Source: Hybos culiciformis
Lineage: Eukaryota > Arthropoda > Insecta > Diptera > Hybotidae
DNA length: 64,000 nt
Direction of reading: 5' to 3'
Assembly (NCBI GenBank): GCA_964007475.1
Contig: OZ023273.1
Coordinates: forward strand, 114,127,812-114,191,811
Shown here piece after piece: positions 26,750-38,700 of this stretch. How positions within the stretch are numbered: the stretch's first letter is position 1; every line of letters starts with the position of its first letter. The notes under the pieces are model-generated. The model had not been told where the DNA came from. It did not search any database and worked only from the letters and a program-made list of their open reading frames with translations. The translations under genes and the position numbers were made by a program.

Positions 26750-27230
26750 CACTGAGAGAAAAAACCATAGTAATATTATACAAGTTGACTTGGGTAAAAA
26801 AAATTGTACTTAATTCCAAATTCATAGTTTTTTTATACAAGTTATTGGTAATATTATACATTGTTTTAAATGAAAACTTCGACAAATCATCTAAAAAAAA
26901 TAGTTGATTTATAGAAGCGGAGCATTTGTTAAATTATCCAAATGCTTGTATAAATTACCAAAACAATGTATTAAGTTTGTTTGAAAACTTCGACAAATCA
27001 TCTAAAAATTTATACAAGTGCTTGTATAAATTACTAAACAAATGCATAAAGTTTTAATAGATACGGAATTTATATTTTCTATTTAATACATTGTTGTATA
27101 TTACTGACATAGCTCAGTGGAAGACTACAATCACATTGAACACAGAGGTTAAGCAACGTCTCGTAGTGATTTGTACTTAGATGGTTGACCGTTAACAAAT
27201 AAAAAAAAGACAATAAAAAAAGCGAAAAAA
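26750..27230. mobile_element. Insertion in the upstream spacer of GrL5
   Basis: The block sequence stops near 26745 (AAATTCGTTAAAACATT) and receptor-upstream sequence resumes near 27240. The insert begins near ACACTGAGAGAAAA and contains repeated words such as ATACAAG-TTG and CTTGTATAAATTAC, in both orientations, before the 5S-like segment at 27104. The exact ends and any duplication are not resolved. Confidence 0.45.
27104..27196 (+). mobile_element. 5S rRNA-like SINE fragment
   Basis: The segment contains GAGGTTAAGCAACGTC followed by TTGTACTTAGATGGTTGACC, close to the conserved middle and 3' part of eukaryotic 5S rRNA (GAAGTTAAGCAAC and TACTTGGATGGGTGACC, the latter being the internal promoter C box). 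The 5' part instead reads TAGCTCAGTGG, which looks like a tRNA A box. Divergence and lack of a full 5S rule out a functional 5S gene. It is followed by A-rich sequence. A SINE with a 5S-type (SINE3-like) or mixed head is the best reading. Confidence 0.5.
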
Positions 27231-27264
27231 AAACAAAATAAAAACCATAAAAAAAAAAGTTTTA

Positions 27265-27345
27265 TATTGATTTTCTTTCGAGAGCATCTCGAATTGAAAT
27301 GTGAAATATAACATTGAAATAAAATGTGGTACCTATATATGGCTT
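27265..27345 (-). pseudogene. 5' end fragment of a GrL4-type receptor
   Basis: About 20 bases of coding sequence plus the start codon (27286), the CATTTCAATTCGAGATG leader and the conserved TATA-like block are nearly identical to those of GrL4. Just downstream, on the lower-coordinate side, receptor sequence is lost at the A-rich border of the 26750-27230 insert. It is a promoter with a truncated gene. Confidence 0.6.
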
Positions 27346-27741
27346 TCTTAATTTTTTTAATTAAATTAATAATTAACTACAAAATAATAAATAAACATGT
27401 TACAATATCAATTATTATTGTATAAAAAATGTTGTGGACAGTACCTTTTAAATACTTTGCACTTTTACCAATTTTTTGCCCGTTTTCAACCCAACTGAAC
27501 ATTTTTTGAACATAATTTGATATAAATATACTATAGTTTTTTTTTATTCAAATCAGTTTGAACGCCCAGTTTGAATCACAAAGTTTGAAAGACAATCGGA
27601 AGCAAAACTATTTTTTCGCTTTCTTGAATCACCATAAGCATATTCATAAAATTACTCAAAAATGAAACAGAAACTCAAATGTTAATAGAACATTTTCGTA
27701 AATTTTACACCATTGAACTTAATAACCTTATAATACTTATT

Positions 27742-28010
27742 TTCATATTGAAATTCGTTAAAAATTGTAGAATAAAAAATTTTAAACACTTAAATATTTT
27801 GTGAATCGTTAAAATTTGAGAAAATAAAATAACTGACATACATAAACATGGAACAATTGTATTAAACATATGAAAGAAATGAATTCAATTTAAAAAAAAA
27901 AAAAACATAATATCTGAATTTCGAAAATGAAATGAATTTTTGGAAAAAAAATAAAAATAAAGATAAGAACAAAATAAAAATATAAAATAATGATAAAAAT
28001 AATGATAAAA
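27742..28010 (-). pseudogene. Decayed GrL3-type receptor fragment
   Basis: Same fragment type as at 22444. It carries the reverse complement of ILTIQKI-type coding sequence (near 27800) and an N-terminal FVLIFIFIFFPKI-like stretch (near 27960). It is shortened and frame-broken, and is interrupted at 28017 by a hAT-like end. Confidence 0.55.
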
Positions 28011-28016
28011 TTGTAA

Positions 28017-28090
28017 CAGTGGCTTAGCGAGCTTAACTCGCGTCCGGGGCACAATACCTTTTTAGCGCCCCCCTCCCCCCATTCAAAAAC
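28017..28090 (+). mobile_element. Probable 5' end of a hAT-type element
   Basis: The sequence switches abruptly from receptor relic to GC-rich CAGTGGCTTAGCGAGC, with GGGGCACAATACC and GCGCCCCCCTCCCCCC following. CAGTGGC starts are typical of hAT termini. No complementary GCCACTG end was found before block sequence resumes near 28560, so the element is probably truncated. The 28090-28550 interval is otherwise AT-rich and featureless. Confidence 0.45.
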
Positions 28091-29576
28091 CATATGTAAA
28101 ATATACTCGCAAATTAATAAATAAAACAAGTAAAATAAATAAAGTCATAGGCTTAAGCTAGGCTTTAAATTTGAGACAAAAAATTGAGAAAACAAGACTA
28201 GGTTTTGAAATGTATATGATCATCTAGAATTTGTTCAAAAGATACCTATTATTAATTTTACATATTTATAAAGAAATATTTAAAAAACACGCAGTTTTAA
28301 AACAATAAAAAATTTAATATTTATTATCTCTATAGAGATACATATATTTAAACATAATATGATTATAATACTAATTACTATGTATAAATTTGCCTTGCAA
28401 ATTTATCAATAATATCATCAAAGTTGATCGTTTTAAATTTTTCTCTTTTAAAATTCCCTGATATTTCCCTAACACAAAAATAAAATTCATTAAATTTAAA
28501 GGAAAACAAATCCGAAGACGTGCTATTTCTATTATTAAATAAATGATTATAATATTAAATAAATTGAAAAAAAAAATTGTAATGTGTAATATAATATTGA
28601 AATAAAATAATTAAAGGTAATTTCATTATTTTAATTAAATCAATAAAAAATAACCAGGGATTAATAAATAAACCGAATAGAATAATAATCATACTAAGTA
28701 TTTTACATTTTTAAACTGCTCTATCAATTATTTAAAAATGTTAGGTAAATTTTAATGTTATCATTCCCGGTGTAAGTTATTGAAATATATTAATAAATTA
28801 GAAATTACAATTAATAAATACTTAGCATGAATGCAAATTTTAATTCAATTTAAAACTTATATTGCGTTTTATCTGGCATAAAATTTTCTTTTAATAAAAG
28901 TTGATCAATGCTGAAACTTCTTTCACTTCACTATTCATATAGTCGTTAAAATAAAATGAACAAAATAATTGAAATTTATAAAATTAAATTATTACAATCT
29001 ATTTTTATAATTTTTGATAATTTATTGAAAATAAAATAAAATTACTAATATTAAAAATTTAAATATTTTCTTCAATACTAAAACAAATGGAAAAATTTAA
29101 AAAAAATTACAAAAATGTTTGAAAAGAAATTAAAATCAATGTAAGTATATTTTTTAAATTAAATAAAAAATTATTATTGTACAAATCAAAATTAAATTAG
29201 CAAAGAAAATTACTTTTAAATTTTATTATTTGAAAAGAAAAAAATTCTATATAGCGAAAAATTAAATATAATTTCACAGTAAATAAATTTTTTTTTTATC
29301 AAAATGTATGTATCTTCCTTCAATAACATTATAGCAATATCACTTTGATATATATTCCACATATATATACAAGTATAACAATGTCCATCTAAATCCAGAC
29401 CTAAGTTCAAGTCCTTTTTTTAACTTCATCTAAACGACGTCTATATAATAATACCCTATTACTAATTCTCATCAGAGCCCATTTAAACTTTAATAAAATT
29501 AAAAATTTATAAAAATTATGTATGAAAATTATTTAGACATTTGGCTTGTTGAGAATCCCTAACACCGAAACCTGAA

Positions 29577-29888
29577 ATGATAAAAAATCGATGTGAAAGT
29601 GAACGAGATTGCGCATTTTCAAATCGGTCGTGTGGTTCATTAGTAATAAATAGTCCGTTTTTTATTTTCGATGGAAAGAGAGCCAAAAAATACGGAAAAG
29701 AAGATCGGTGCATTTTTGTTATTGTTATGAACAGTCGAAAATTGATCAAGTGTTTTAACATTATTCGACTTGAGGCTTTAGAAGCCTGTTTTATATTCAT
29801 CAATCACACACATGTAAAAGCAAATTTCCTCGATGCTTACGTATACTTAATTTTCGACAAAATAAATATGATAACGTATAATATTTAG
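29577..29888 (+). other. Plus-strand open stretch conserved across blocks
   Basis: A 103-codon open frame, with key segments RCIFVIVMNSRKLIKCFNII and RLEALEACFIFINHTHVKAN, lies just below the GrL6 terminal exon on the opposite strand. Versions of the same DNA at 16195-16400, 23970-24190, 45484-45690 and 50150-50300 have stops or frameshifts, and the copy near 38600-39400 is split by an insertion. It could be a second remnant of the same captured gene as the intron relic, or chance openness. I do not recognise it. Confidence 0.3.
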
Positions 29889-29955
29889 ACAAATTTTTTA
29901 TTTCATAATTATTGTGTATCATAATTTGTATTAATTTTTATTTTTTATTTTTTTA

Positions 29956-31875
29956 TTATATTTTGGTTTCGATTAACATTTTTTCACCTGATTCATCGAA
30001 AAGCTTTAAAAGTGCAAATACTGTTCCGTTTTGTAAGGTTGAAGCAGCTATCATCAATATGACAATTTTCCTAGTTGTAAATAAACCGTGAATCTTATCA
30101 TTTATCCTCAGAATCTTCGTTGTTATCAAGAGTTCTTCAAACTAAAACAAAAAAAATTGAATTATAATTATTATTTTATTATTTTTATAAACAACATTGT
30201 CTAAACCGGAAAAAATAATTTTTTTTGAGCTCGATTTGCATCTAAAATGAAAAAAAATCGACTATATGTTTTTACTAACGTCTTTCCGTATGTCTGTCGC
30301 CTACTTAAGTCCTTATAAATATTATACTACCTATGGCTGATTTCGATCGTTTACATGTCGAAATATGCGCAATATCATAAACTTTCTGCGAATGCAAAGT
30401 GTGAGATTCTTTAAGTCCGGGCAACGGAGCTATAAGCGCTCAACCAGCGATATGTATAAATTAATTTCACACATAATTTGTGTTATTTTAAGTTTTTGTA
30501 TGGATTTTGATGAAAATTAGAGCATGAATCTCGATAAAAGGAAGTTAAAATATGGAATGAACTCTATTACCTACAAGGATTCGGACTGGGGGCTGAAAAC
30601 GGTTTTCGATTAAAGCTATATGAACAAAGTTCGCTATTAGAAAAAATAAAAAAAAATTCTGGAAATGTATAAAGCGGACTCTATTTCATTTATGAGATGG
30701 GCCTTTTTTTATCAAATTAATCAAATTTTAACTAATTACAATTTCTAAATTTTTGTGAGAATCATTTTAAGTCACATTTACTTTTACAGTACAGATAATA
30801 ATCCAGTGTTTAAACATTTTTTTTTATAGTTTCATAACTATTTTACCATTTTATTTATAGAGTCTTTATTATAATCATTAATTATATCAATTTCAAGACT
30901 GTCGATAAAGCTGTCACACTTTTTTAAAGTTAAATCATTACAAATTATTAGGATTGTAATTTGACAGAAATAAATAACCACATAACGTGTAGCAGAGTTA
31001 CGAAAATATAAATAATAATTATCATTTAAAACCAACAAATAATGATAAACTGCATGACAGTAATAAATAAATAAAATACCAAGGAACATAAACTGAAATA
31101 TGAAATTTAATTTATTATAGATTTTAACGTTTTTCTTAAATGATTTTAAAATGTTTTCCAACCAGTGATTTAAATATTTTTCATAATTTTTATTAGAATT
31201 ATACTGAGAATTTTTTATTAAGCTTTGAAAATCTTGGAAATATTTTGTCAAATTATCAAAAAGGATCCCAATGAAGAGATAACCAAATGAACTTAAAGTT
31301 AAAGAAATTGATAAAATTATATAAGGATTAAAAATTTCAGAAAACACAAATTGAATATAACGAAAAACATCTAAATATTGTATCGAAGAAAATTCGAAAT
31401 GTATAAATGTAGCGAAAAATTGTATTAAAATTAATAAAATCATTTTGAAATCAATTGCATTATTAAAATTGTTAGTTATTTTTTTTAAATATTTATAAAC
31501 TTTAAAAAAGTTGTTTAATTCGTTAATTATGTTTTGAATCGTCAAAATTTGAAAAATTAAAATAAATGACGCGCATAAAGATGAAAATATTGTATTAAAT
31601 ACTGCAATAAAAATAATTAAATTTGTTTTTTCAACTACTTTCATAAAATTTATAATAGGATGAATTAAATTAAATATAATTAAAATTTTATAAAATATAA
31701 GAAAACTTATTAAGAGTTTATTATACGGTTTTATTATTGAGTCTCTAAAATTTATAGTAAATGCACAAAATGAAAATAATTTTGAAAAATAATAATAAAA
31801 ACAAAATAAAAAAATAAAAATTTTATATTGATTTTCTTTCGAGAGCATCTCGAATTGAAATGTGAAATATAACAT
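29956..31875 (-). CDS. Gustatory receptor-like protein GrL6
   Basis: Predicted gustatory receptor-type chemoreceptor, GrL4-type. Exon 1 runs from 31875 (preferred Met 31848, MLSKENQYKIFIFLFCFYYY) to 30847, ending ATG|GTAAAA. Exon 2 runs from 30141 to 29956 (61 codons plus stop). The intron is 705 bp, phase 0. About 395 residues from the preferred start. The terminal exon reads FEELLITTKILRINDKIHGL, then FTTRKIVILMIAASTL and TVFALLKLF. Its C-terminal tail is longer than in GrL9 because the stop codon found there is absent. The intron carries a good copy of the antisense relic (30538-30700), with one stop. The frame is intact. Confidence 0.83.
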
Positions 31876-32309
31876 TGAAATTAATTGTGGTATATATGGC
31901 TTTCTTAATTATTTCAATCAAATTAATAATTAACTACAAAATAATAAATAAACATGTTACAATATCAATTATATTTTGTATAAAAAATGTTAAGGACAGT
32001 AACTTTTAAATACTTTGCACTTTTACCAATTCTTTGCCGGTTTTCAACCCAACTGAACATTTTTTGAAGATAATTTGTTATAAGTACTCTTATACTATAG
32101 TTTTTTTTATTCAAATCAGTTTGAACGCCCAGTTTGAATCACAAAGTTTGAAAGACAATCGGAAGCAAAACTATTTTTTCGCCTCTTGAATCGACATAAG
32201 CGTTATTATTTTCAATTCATAAAATTACTCAAAAATGCAACAGAAACTCAAATGTTAATAGACATTTTCGTAAATTATACACCAATTGAACTTTATAACC
32301 TTATAATAC

Positions 32310-32560
32310 TCATTTTCATATTGAAATTCGTTAAAAATTATAAAATATAAAATTTTAAACACTTAAATATTTTGTGAATCGTTAAAATTTGAAAAAATAA
32401 AATAAATGACATACAACATAAACATGGAACAATTGTATTAAAAATTAGAAAGAAATTAATTATTATTTTTTTTTTTTAATTTTACGCAATTAAAATTATA
32501 TCTAACATTATATCTGAATTTCGAAAATGAAATGAATATTTAAACAATATTTGGAAAAAA
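32310..32560 (-). pseudogene. Decayed GrL3-type receptor fragment
   Basis: Same type as 22444 and 27742: minus-strand remnants of the segment around ILFFQILTI and IVPCLC, with a T-rich break near 32460-32480. It ends at the foldback repeat at 32562. Confidence 0.55.
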
Positions 32561-32561
32561 A

Positions 32562-32790
32562 AAAAACACACGACATAGAACTGCCTACAGAAGTTTATAC
32601 TTAAAATTTAAACTACGAAATAACAGTGGCTACAAATGATAGGCTGCTGAGTACAAAATGTAAATTAAAATAAATATATTTTAATTTACATTTTGTACTG
32701 TCATTTGTGGCCACTGTTATTTCATAGTTTAAATTTTTTAAGTATAAATTCTGTAGGCAGTTCTATGACTGCTACGTGTTTTTTTTTTTT
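32562..32790. repeat. Foldback repeat (AACACACGA family), copy 1
   Basis: A palindrome of about 230 bp. The left arm contains ATAGAACTGCCTACAGAAGT and AAATAACAGTGGCTACAAAT, and the right arm is its reverse complement, ending CTATGACTGCTACGTGTTTT. The inner part of the arms includes GTACAAAATGTAAATTA and its mirror. Poly-A and poly-T flank the outer ends. Related copies: 43257-43380 and 45410-45484 (single arms), and 53285-53456. Confidence 0.75.
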
Positions 32791-33190
32791 TTTTTTTTAA
32801 ATATTCATCCAGATTACCAATATTAAGTATATAATGCAAAAATATTTTGTTTCCTATTGAAAAAAATTTTTTTTATTTTTCAATAATATTCATCCTGTTT
32901 ACCAATATTAAGTGTATAATGCAAGAAAATTATGTTTCCTAAAACAGAAGACAACCGTTCGAAATAAAAAAGGGAAAAAATTCGCACTGCACATTGCAAC
33001 TTATAACAAAATATTATAAAAAAATGTGCGAGTTTTATTCCACTTTAAAAATCTTAAAATCTAAAACAGAAGTTTACAAACATATTAGATAATAAAAAAG
33101 AGGGAAAAATTGCACTGCACATTATAACTTATAATAAAATGTCATAAATTAGAATTTTTTAATTATAGTTTAGAAAACCAAAATCATATG
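32791..33190. other. Unassigned AT-rich stretch
   Basis: Two imperfect repeats of ATATTCATCC-ATTACCAATATTAAGT (near 32800 and 32885) and two of AAAATTGCACTGCACATT-type sequence (near 32975 and 33105) suggest decayed tandem duplications. No coding signal was seen. Confidence 0.4.
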
Positions 33191-33275
33191 GACGATATGG
33201 CTTAGAGGCTAGAACATCAGACTATGAGAGTGAGAGTGTCAGGGTCGATTCCCAAAGAATACATTTTTTTTTTAA
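33191..33275 (+). mobile_element. tRNA-derived SINE-like fragment
   Basis: It has a tRNA A-box match (TGGCTTAGAGG) and, about 45 bases on, a B-box match (GGGTCGATTCC) at tRNA-like spacing. The flanking acceptor and T-arm halves do not pair well enough for a functional tRNA. It is followed by T-rich sequence. A SINE head or tRNA pseudogene is the best explanation. Confidence 0.45.
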
Positions 33276-33439
33276 TTTTTTAATTTTTTTGAACAAAATA
33301 ATAGGTTTAAGAAACAAAAATTTTTTTATTGGTAGGCTATGCAATTTTTTTGCTTGTAATATTGGGCCCTATATATACATATATTTGAAATTAAAAATAG
33401 TCTGGAAGTGCCAGGCAGCAACAAAGTACGATAATTATG

Positions 33440-33640
33440 AATTCCTACCCAAAATGTTTGGTCTGGTAATCTTTATTTCACCGGAGCTACCTATTTTGGA
33501 AATTTTTTTTTGCATATTTTGATCCGGGAGAACCCTAACCGTAGATCCCTACCCAAAATTTTTGGGCAGGTCATCTTTATTTCAACGGAGCTATCTATTT
33601 TGAAAAAATTTTATTTTGCATATTTTGAGCCGGGAAAACC
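33440..33640 (+). repeat. Diverged copies of the 107-bp satellite
   Basis: About two units of the satellite seen at 53456-55380: TATTTCACCGGAGCTACCTA, then CCGGGAGAACCCTAACCGTA and CCCAAAATTTTTGGGCAGGT. Units here use CATATTTTGAGCCGGG in place of CGTATATTTTGCTCCGGC. Confidence 0.7.
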
Positions 33641-34439
33641 TATAATGATGAATTACTTAATCGATATCTATACTATCAATGCCAAAATATACCTATGTTG
33701 TTTCTCAAGGCTTTAATAAAATTATTTGTAACGAGTTTAGTGCGTCCAATATTATAAATTTGTTTTATAGGATATAATGTTTGTAACTTTAGTGGTTACA
33801 TGACCTCTGTAAAAAAAATAAAACAAAATGAAATATGATCACTTTTCTTACTTATTTTTCTCCCGGAAAATTTGTACTTTTTTTAGCGTTTATTATCTTA
33901 TTAACTACAATAGGATTAACAAATGCTTGTTTAAATACATATATACATATAACTGTCTTGTCATAGTAAGTGGTAAAACATGTTTGAAAATTAGTTGGGC
34001 CTTTAGTGATATTTTATCCGGTGTCTTCATTTTTTTATGAATGATCACAAGATTATGTTAATTCTATTGTGAAAATAAGATTGCACGAAAAAGCTGTGAA
34101 TATTGCAGAACGCTGCCCACAATATTGAAAAATAGTTCATTCGACCCGCTATTAAAAAACTGATTTCTGAATAGAATAGTTTTTTTTACAATTAAATTTT
34201 TAAAATGAAATAGGATCTCAATACTTAAATTTATGTATCTGTCAACATTTCCAATATTTTTTACATCCATTTTATAGCCATATTCAATTGCATTAATTCA
34301 TATATGAAATTTTACAGTTTTCAACTAAGTTCTCAAATAAGTTTTTAGCTACATTTTAATTTTATAATATGTATTATAAAATTATAAAACACTATTTATT
34401 AATTAAAAGTTTTTTCCAATTTATATAAATTAAAATAAA
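33641..34439. other. Unassigned region
   Basis: Plus-strand (33828-34040) and minus-strand (34064-34270) open frames of about 70 codons lie here. Neither has a recognisable domain, and they have no paralogs elsewhere in the window. This may be unique DNA or the decayed 3' part of the LINE at 34440. Confidence 0.35.
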
Positions 34440-34654
34440 AAATCAAAGAGCGCCTAATTTGCAAGTTTTTTTGAACCAAAAAATAACTGTACACCTAAAT
34501 CTTTAATTTGGGTGACTCTATTTATACAAAAATCATTAATGAAGTAGCTAGAAAATTTAGGATTTTTACATTTATAATAAGATAAAACCGAACATTTATT
34601 TAAATTTATAGAAAAATTATTATTAATACACCATTGAAGTACATTATTTAAGTC
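34440..34654 (-). pseudogene. LINE reverse transcriptase fragment
   Basis: The minus strand from 34654 reads DLNNVLQWCINNNFSINLNK, then CSVLSYYKC and RVTQIKDLGVQL. This is the end of the reverse transcriptase domain of Jockey-like non-LTR retrotransposons (DL-x-x-x-x-x-W, LN-x-x-KC, KDLGV). A stop follows near 34460. The fragment ends abruptly at 34655, where block spacer begins. Confidence 0.7.
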
Positions 34655-35319
34655 ATAATCGTTAAAATAAAATGAACAAAATAATTGAAATTTATGAAAT
34701 TAAATTATTCCCATCTATTTTTATAATTTTTGATAATTTGTTCAAAATCATTATAATATTTTATAATAAAATTACTAATATTAAAAATTTAAATATTTTC
34801 TTCAATACTAAAATAAATGGAAAATTTTGAAAAAATTTACAAATATGTTTGAAAAGAAATTAAAATCAACGGAAGTTATATTTTTTGAATTGAATTTGAA
34901 GTCATTTTACAAGTTAAAATTAAATCAGCAATTATTAAAAATATATTTATTCAAATTTTTTGGTTAAAAGCTTGTCCGTGTGAGCCTCATTTACATAAGC
35001 TCACGAAGGAAATTAAATTTCTTCAGTTATTAGATTATTAGATAATTATTTACCTGTCGTAAAATTCACATAAACGACATCGTCACTTTGTACAGAAGCG
35101 TAAATGATGTTAGATTTGTTGAATCTTGGTTTTTTATTCAAAAGTATTGATAAAATAAGCTCAAAATAATCCCCTTTAGTTTCTCCTTTAGTTTAGAAGA
35201 TGTGAATAAAAAGTGGTAATAGTGACACAACACTTGAAAATATGTAGTTTTTATGAAAATTTCAAAATTCAATTGTGGAAAAAGTTTTGAAGTGCAGACC
35301 CCGTTTTTTTTAAAATTTG

Positions 35320-35376
35320 TTTATGTTTTTCATAAAATTTATATTGGGATAAACTAAATTAAATACATGGCCGGTC
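35320..35376 (-). pseudogene. Short receptor exon fragment
   Basis: About 55 bases match the GrL4-type first-helix region (compare 31640-31690: CATAAAATTTATAATAGGAT and following). It ends at unrelated sequence beginning CCGGTCATTTCC. Too short to say more. Confidence 0.4.
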
Positions 35377-36158
35377 ATTTCCTCTGTCGATCAAATTTTT
35401 TGATGCGATGCGATTCTAAAAACCGACTGATTTCATGTGTTTACCTTCAACAATAAAAATATTTTAAATCGGCTTAGGGGTTCCCTCTATATATAATTTT
35501 TTGAAAATACTCATTTTATGGAATTTTTTGCTTTTTCATACATTTTTAACGCTTTATATCTCAGAAACTGGTATAAAGACGAATAGAAAAAAGAATTTGG
35601 ATTTATTTTATATTTTCGAATAAAAATCAAGAAATCAAGAAATCAAACATCATTTACCAAGAGGTAATTTATGTATATTTTTCATCCACCAAATTTTTTC
35701 AAATTTTGATTTTCTTCCTTCTTTGTAATATTGTTGCAGTAATTTTTAAATTGAACAACAATCCGGAAGTTTATAAAATTTTATTCTGAAATAAGCTCTC
35801 TAGCATTTTTTGTAATAAGTCCATTACATATATTCTTTAGTAGATCATCCACATACGGAAGGAAATTTCATCAGACGTCATTTTTATTACTAAACTATAG
35901 TTTTGAACAAAATCAAACGACTTTATTCTTCTAGTTTCAGAACCCTTATGTACCAAAGTCCTATTTTTATTCCATATTTTACCTTTTTTTAGTTGTAGTT
36001 TACTAAACATTTTCTGAAAAAATATTTTGAATCTAAGAATTAATAGTAACGTTAGAGAACCATAAACAGTAATTTATTTATACCATAATTATTATTTATT
36101 AACATTATTTTAGTTGAAATTATTGTTTTTAATTTTATTATTGTTTTTAAAAACATAT
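35377..36158. other. Unassigned region downstream of GrL7
   Basis: About 0.8 kb without paralogs in the window and without a convincing open frame. It includes ordinary AT-rich sequence and may be unique DNA between blocks. Confidence 0.35.
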
Positions 36159-37520
36159 TTATTTTGATTTTGGTTCGGAAAGCTTTAAAAGTGAAATTGT
36201 TGTTCCATGTTTTAAAGTTGAAGAAGCCATCATCAATATAACCAACTTCTTTGTTGTAAATAGACCGTAAATCTTTTCATTTATCCTCAGAATTTTTGTT
36301 GTGATCAGGGGTTTTTCAAACTAAAACAAAAAAAAAATTAAATAACAATAAAAAATTTAAATAATTTTTTTTTTTTCATTTTTATTTAACAATATTATTT
36401 AAACTGGTGAAAATTGATATATCACAAGAATTTTTATCGGATAGGCCTTATTTCATTTTGAAACTTGAAATTAAAACACGGCCTTATTTAATTTATTAAA
36501 ATGAAATTAGCCCACCGATAATTTTTTTTTTTGTCGCGGTCTTATTTCATTTTTTAAAATGAAATAAGGCCTCGAGGATTTTGGTTGCCGTCTTATTTAA
36601 GTCTTCAAAATGAAATAAGACTGCAACAAAAAATATTTGCGTCTTTATATCACGCGGCTTTATTTCCATCCCCCTAAAACCGCATAAAGCTAGCAAATAA
36701 TGACCACATAAAGCTAGCAAATAATGATATATTAAAAGAAAATAACAAGAAAAAAACATAAATTCAAATACATATTAAATTTAATCTATTATAAATTTTA
36801 ACAATTTTTTTAAATGATTTTATAATATTTTCCAACCAGCGACTTAAATATTTTTCAATATTTTTATTATTTTGAGAATTTTTTATTAAGCTTTGAAAAT
36901 CTTGAAAATATGTTTTCAAACTATCAAAGAGGATCCCAATGAATAAATAACCAAATGAACTTAAAGTTAAAGAAATTGATAAAATTATATATTTCAGAAA
37001 ATATTAGTTTAATACGGTATACTGAAAATTTCCAAAATCTTTTAAAAATTTTATTGCATTAGAAATTTCAAAATATTTAAATATAAAAAAAATTTGTATT
37101 AAACTTAATAATATTGCTTTCCAATCAATTACATTTTCAAAATTATTTGTTAATTTTTTTAAATTTCTGTAAATATTAAAAAAAAATTTAAACACTCAAT
37201 TATTTTTTGAATCGTTAAAATTTGAAAAAATAAAATAAATGATACACATAAACATGGAACAATTGTATTAAACATTAGAAAGAAATTAATTAAATTAATT
37301 TTTTCAACAAAATGAATGATAATTATATTGTCGTGAATAACATTTAATAATAACATTAAAATTTTCATAAATATTATAAGGCTTAATAAAACCTTGTTAT
37401 ACGGTTTAATAACTAATTTTTTTGAATACTTAATGAACAAAATGTAAAAATTTTTGAAAAATAATAATAAAAATAAAATAAAAATATAAAAATTTTAAAT
37501 TGATTTTGTTTCGAGAGCAT
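36159..37520 (-). pseudogene. Gustatory receptor-like pseudogene GrL7 (GrL3-type)
   Basis: A damaged GrL3-type copy. The terminal exon is open (36320 to 36159, 53 codons plus stop), with YGLFTTKKLVILMMASSTL and TTISLLKLS. The 5' part of exon 1 from the ATG at 37520 resembles GrL3 but has frameshifts (near 36990, 37195 and 37425). The 3' part of exon 1, which should hold YFCQITILII and the splice donor, has been replaced at about 36390-36700 by unrelated short inverted repeats. No functional product is expected. Confidence 0.75.
36430..36650. repeat. Cluster of short inverted repeats
   Basis: Three or four imperfect hairpins share CTTATTTCATTTTNNAAAATGAAATAAG-type arms, near 36445, 36485, 36540 and 36590. 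A related single arm occurs at 48326-48350. They replace part of GrL7 exon 1. Confidence 0.55.
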
Positions 37521-38700
37521 TTTAATAATAAAATGTTAAGTATAATCTAGAAATGAAATAAGTATATGTCATTTCATTATTTTGATTAATTAAAAAAAAA
37601 AAAAAATAGCCAGGGATTAATAAATAAACAGAATAGAATAATAATCATTATAAGTATTTAAAAAAAAAATACATTTTCAAACTGTACTATCAATTATTTA
37701 GGTGAATTTTAAATGTTATTGAAATATATTAAAAACTTAGAAATTACAATTAATAAATACTTAGCACTAAAATTAAATGCAAATTTTAATTCAATTAAAA
37801 ACTTATATTGCGTTTAATCTTGCATAAAATTTTCTTTTAATAAGTGTTGATCAATGCTGAAACTTCCTTCACTATTCATATAGTCGTTAAAATAAAATGA
37901 ACAAAATAATTGAAATTTATTAAATTAAAATATTACAATATATTTTTATAGTTTTTGATAATTTATTGAAAATAATTATAATATTTTATAATAAAATTAC
38001 TAATATTAAAAATTTAAATATTTTCTTCAATATTAAAATAAATGGAAACATTTGAGTAAAACTACAAATATGTTTGACAAGAAATTAAAATCAATGTAAG
38101 TTATATTTTTTGAATTAAATAAAAAATTATTATTGTACAAATCAAAATTAAATTAGCAAAGAAAATAACTTTCAAATTTTATTAAAATTCAAATTTTTTT
38201 ATTTGAAAAGATTCTATATAGGGAAAAAATTAATATAATTTACTGTAAATAAAGTTATTTTCATTTCATGTTATATATTCCTTATATATAACATTATAGC
38301 AATATCACTTTGATATATATTCCACATATATATACAAGTATAACAATGTCCATCTAAATCCAGACCTAAGTTCAAGTCCTTTTTTTAACTTCATCTAAAC
38401 GACGTCTATATAATAATACCCTATTACTAATTTTCATCAGAATCCATTTAAACTTTAATAAAATTAAAAATTTATAAAAATTATTTATGAAAATTATTTA
38501 GACCCTTGGCTTGTTGAGAATCCCTAACACCGAAACCTGAAATGATAAAAACACAACTTTTAGCCTAAGTAAAAGTGAAGTGGGTATGTTGAAATCGGTT
38601 GTGTGGTTCATTAGTAATAAATAGTCCGTTTTTCATTTTTGATGGAAAAGAGGCAAAAAAATACGGAAAAGAAGATCGGTGCATTTTTGTTATTGTTATT

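Noticed and set aside
27104..27196. Functional 5S rRNA gene
   Set aside because: Only the middle and 3' part resemble 5S rRNA, with many mismatches and a foreign 5' part; no terminator-bounded full-length gene.
33191..33275. Functional tRNA gene
   Set aside because: The A and B boxes are present but the acceptor stem and T arm do not pair properly.
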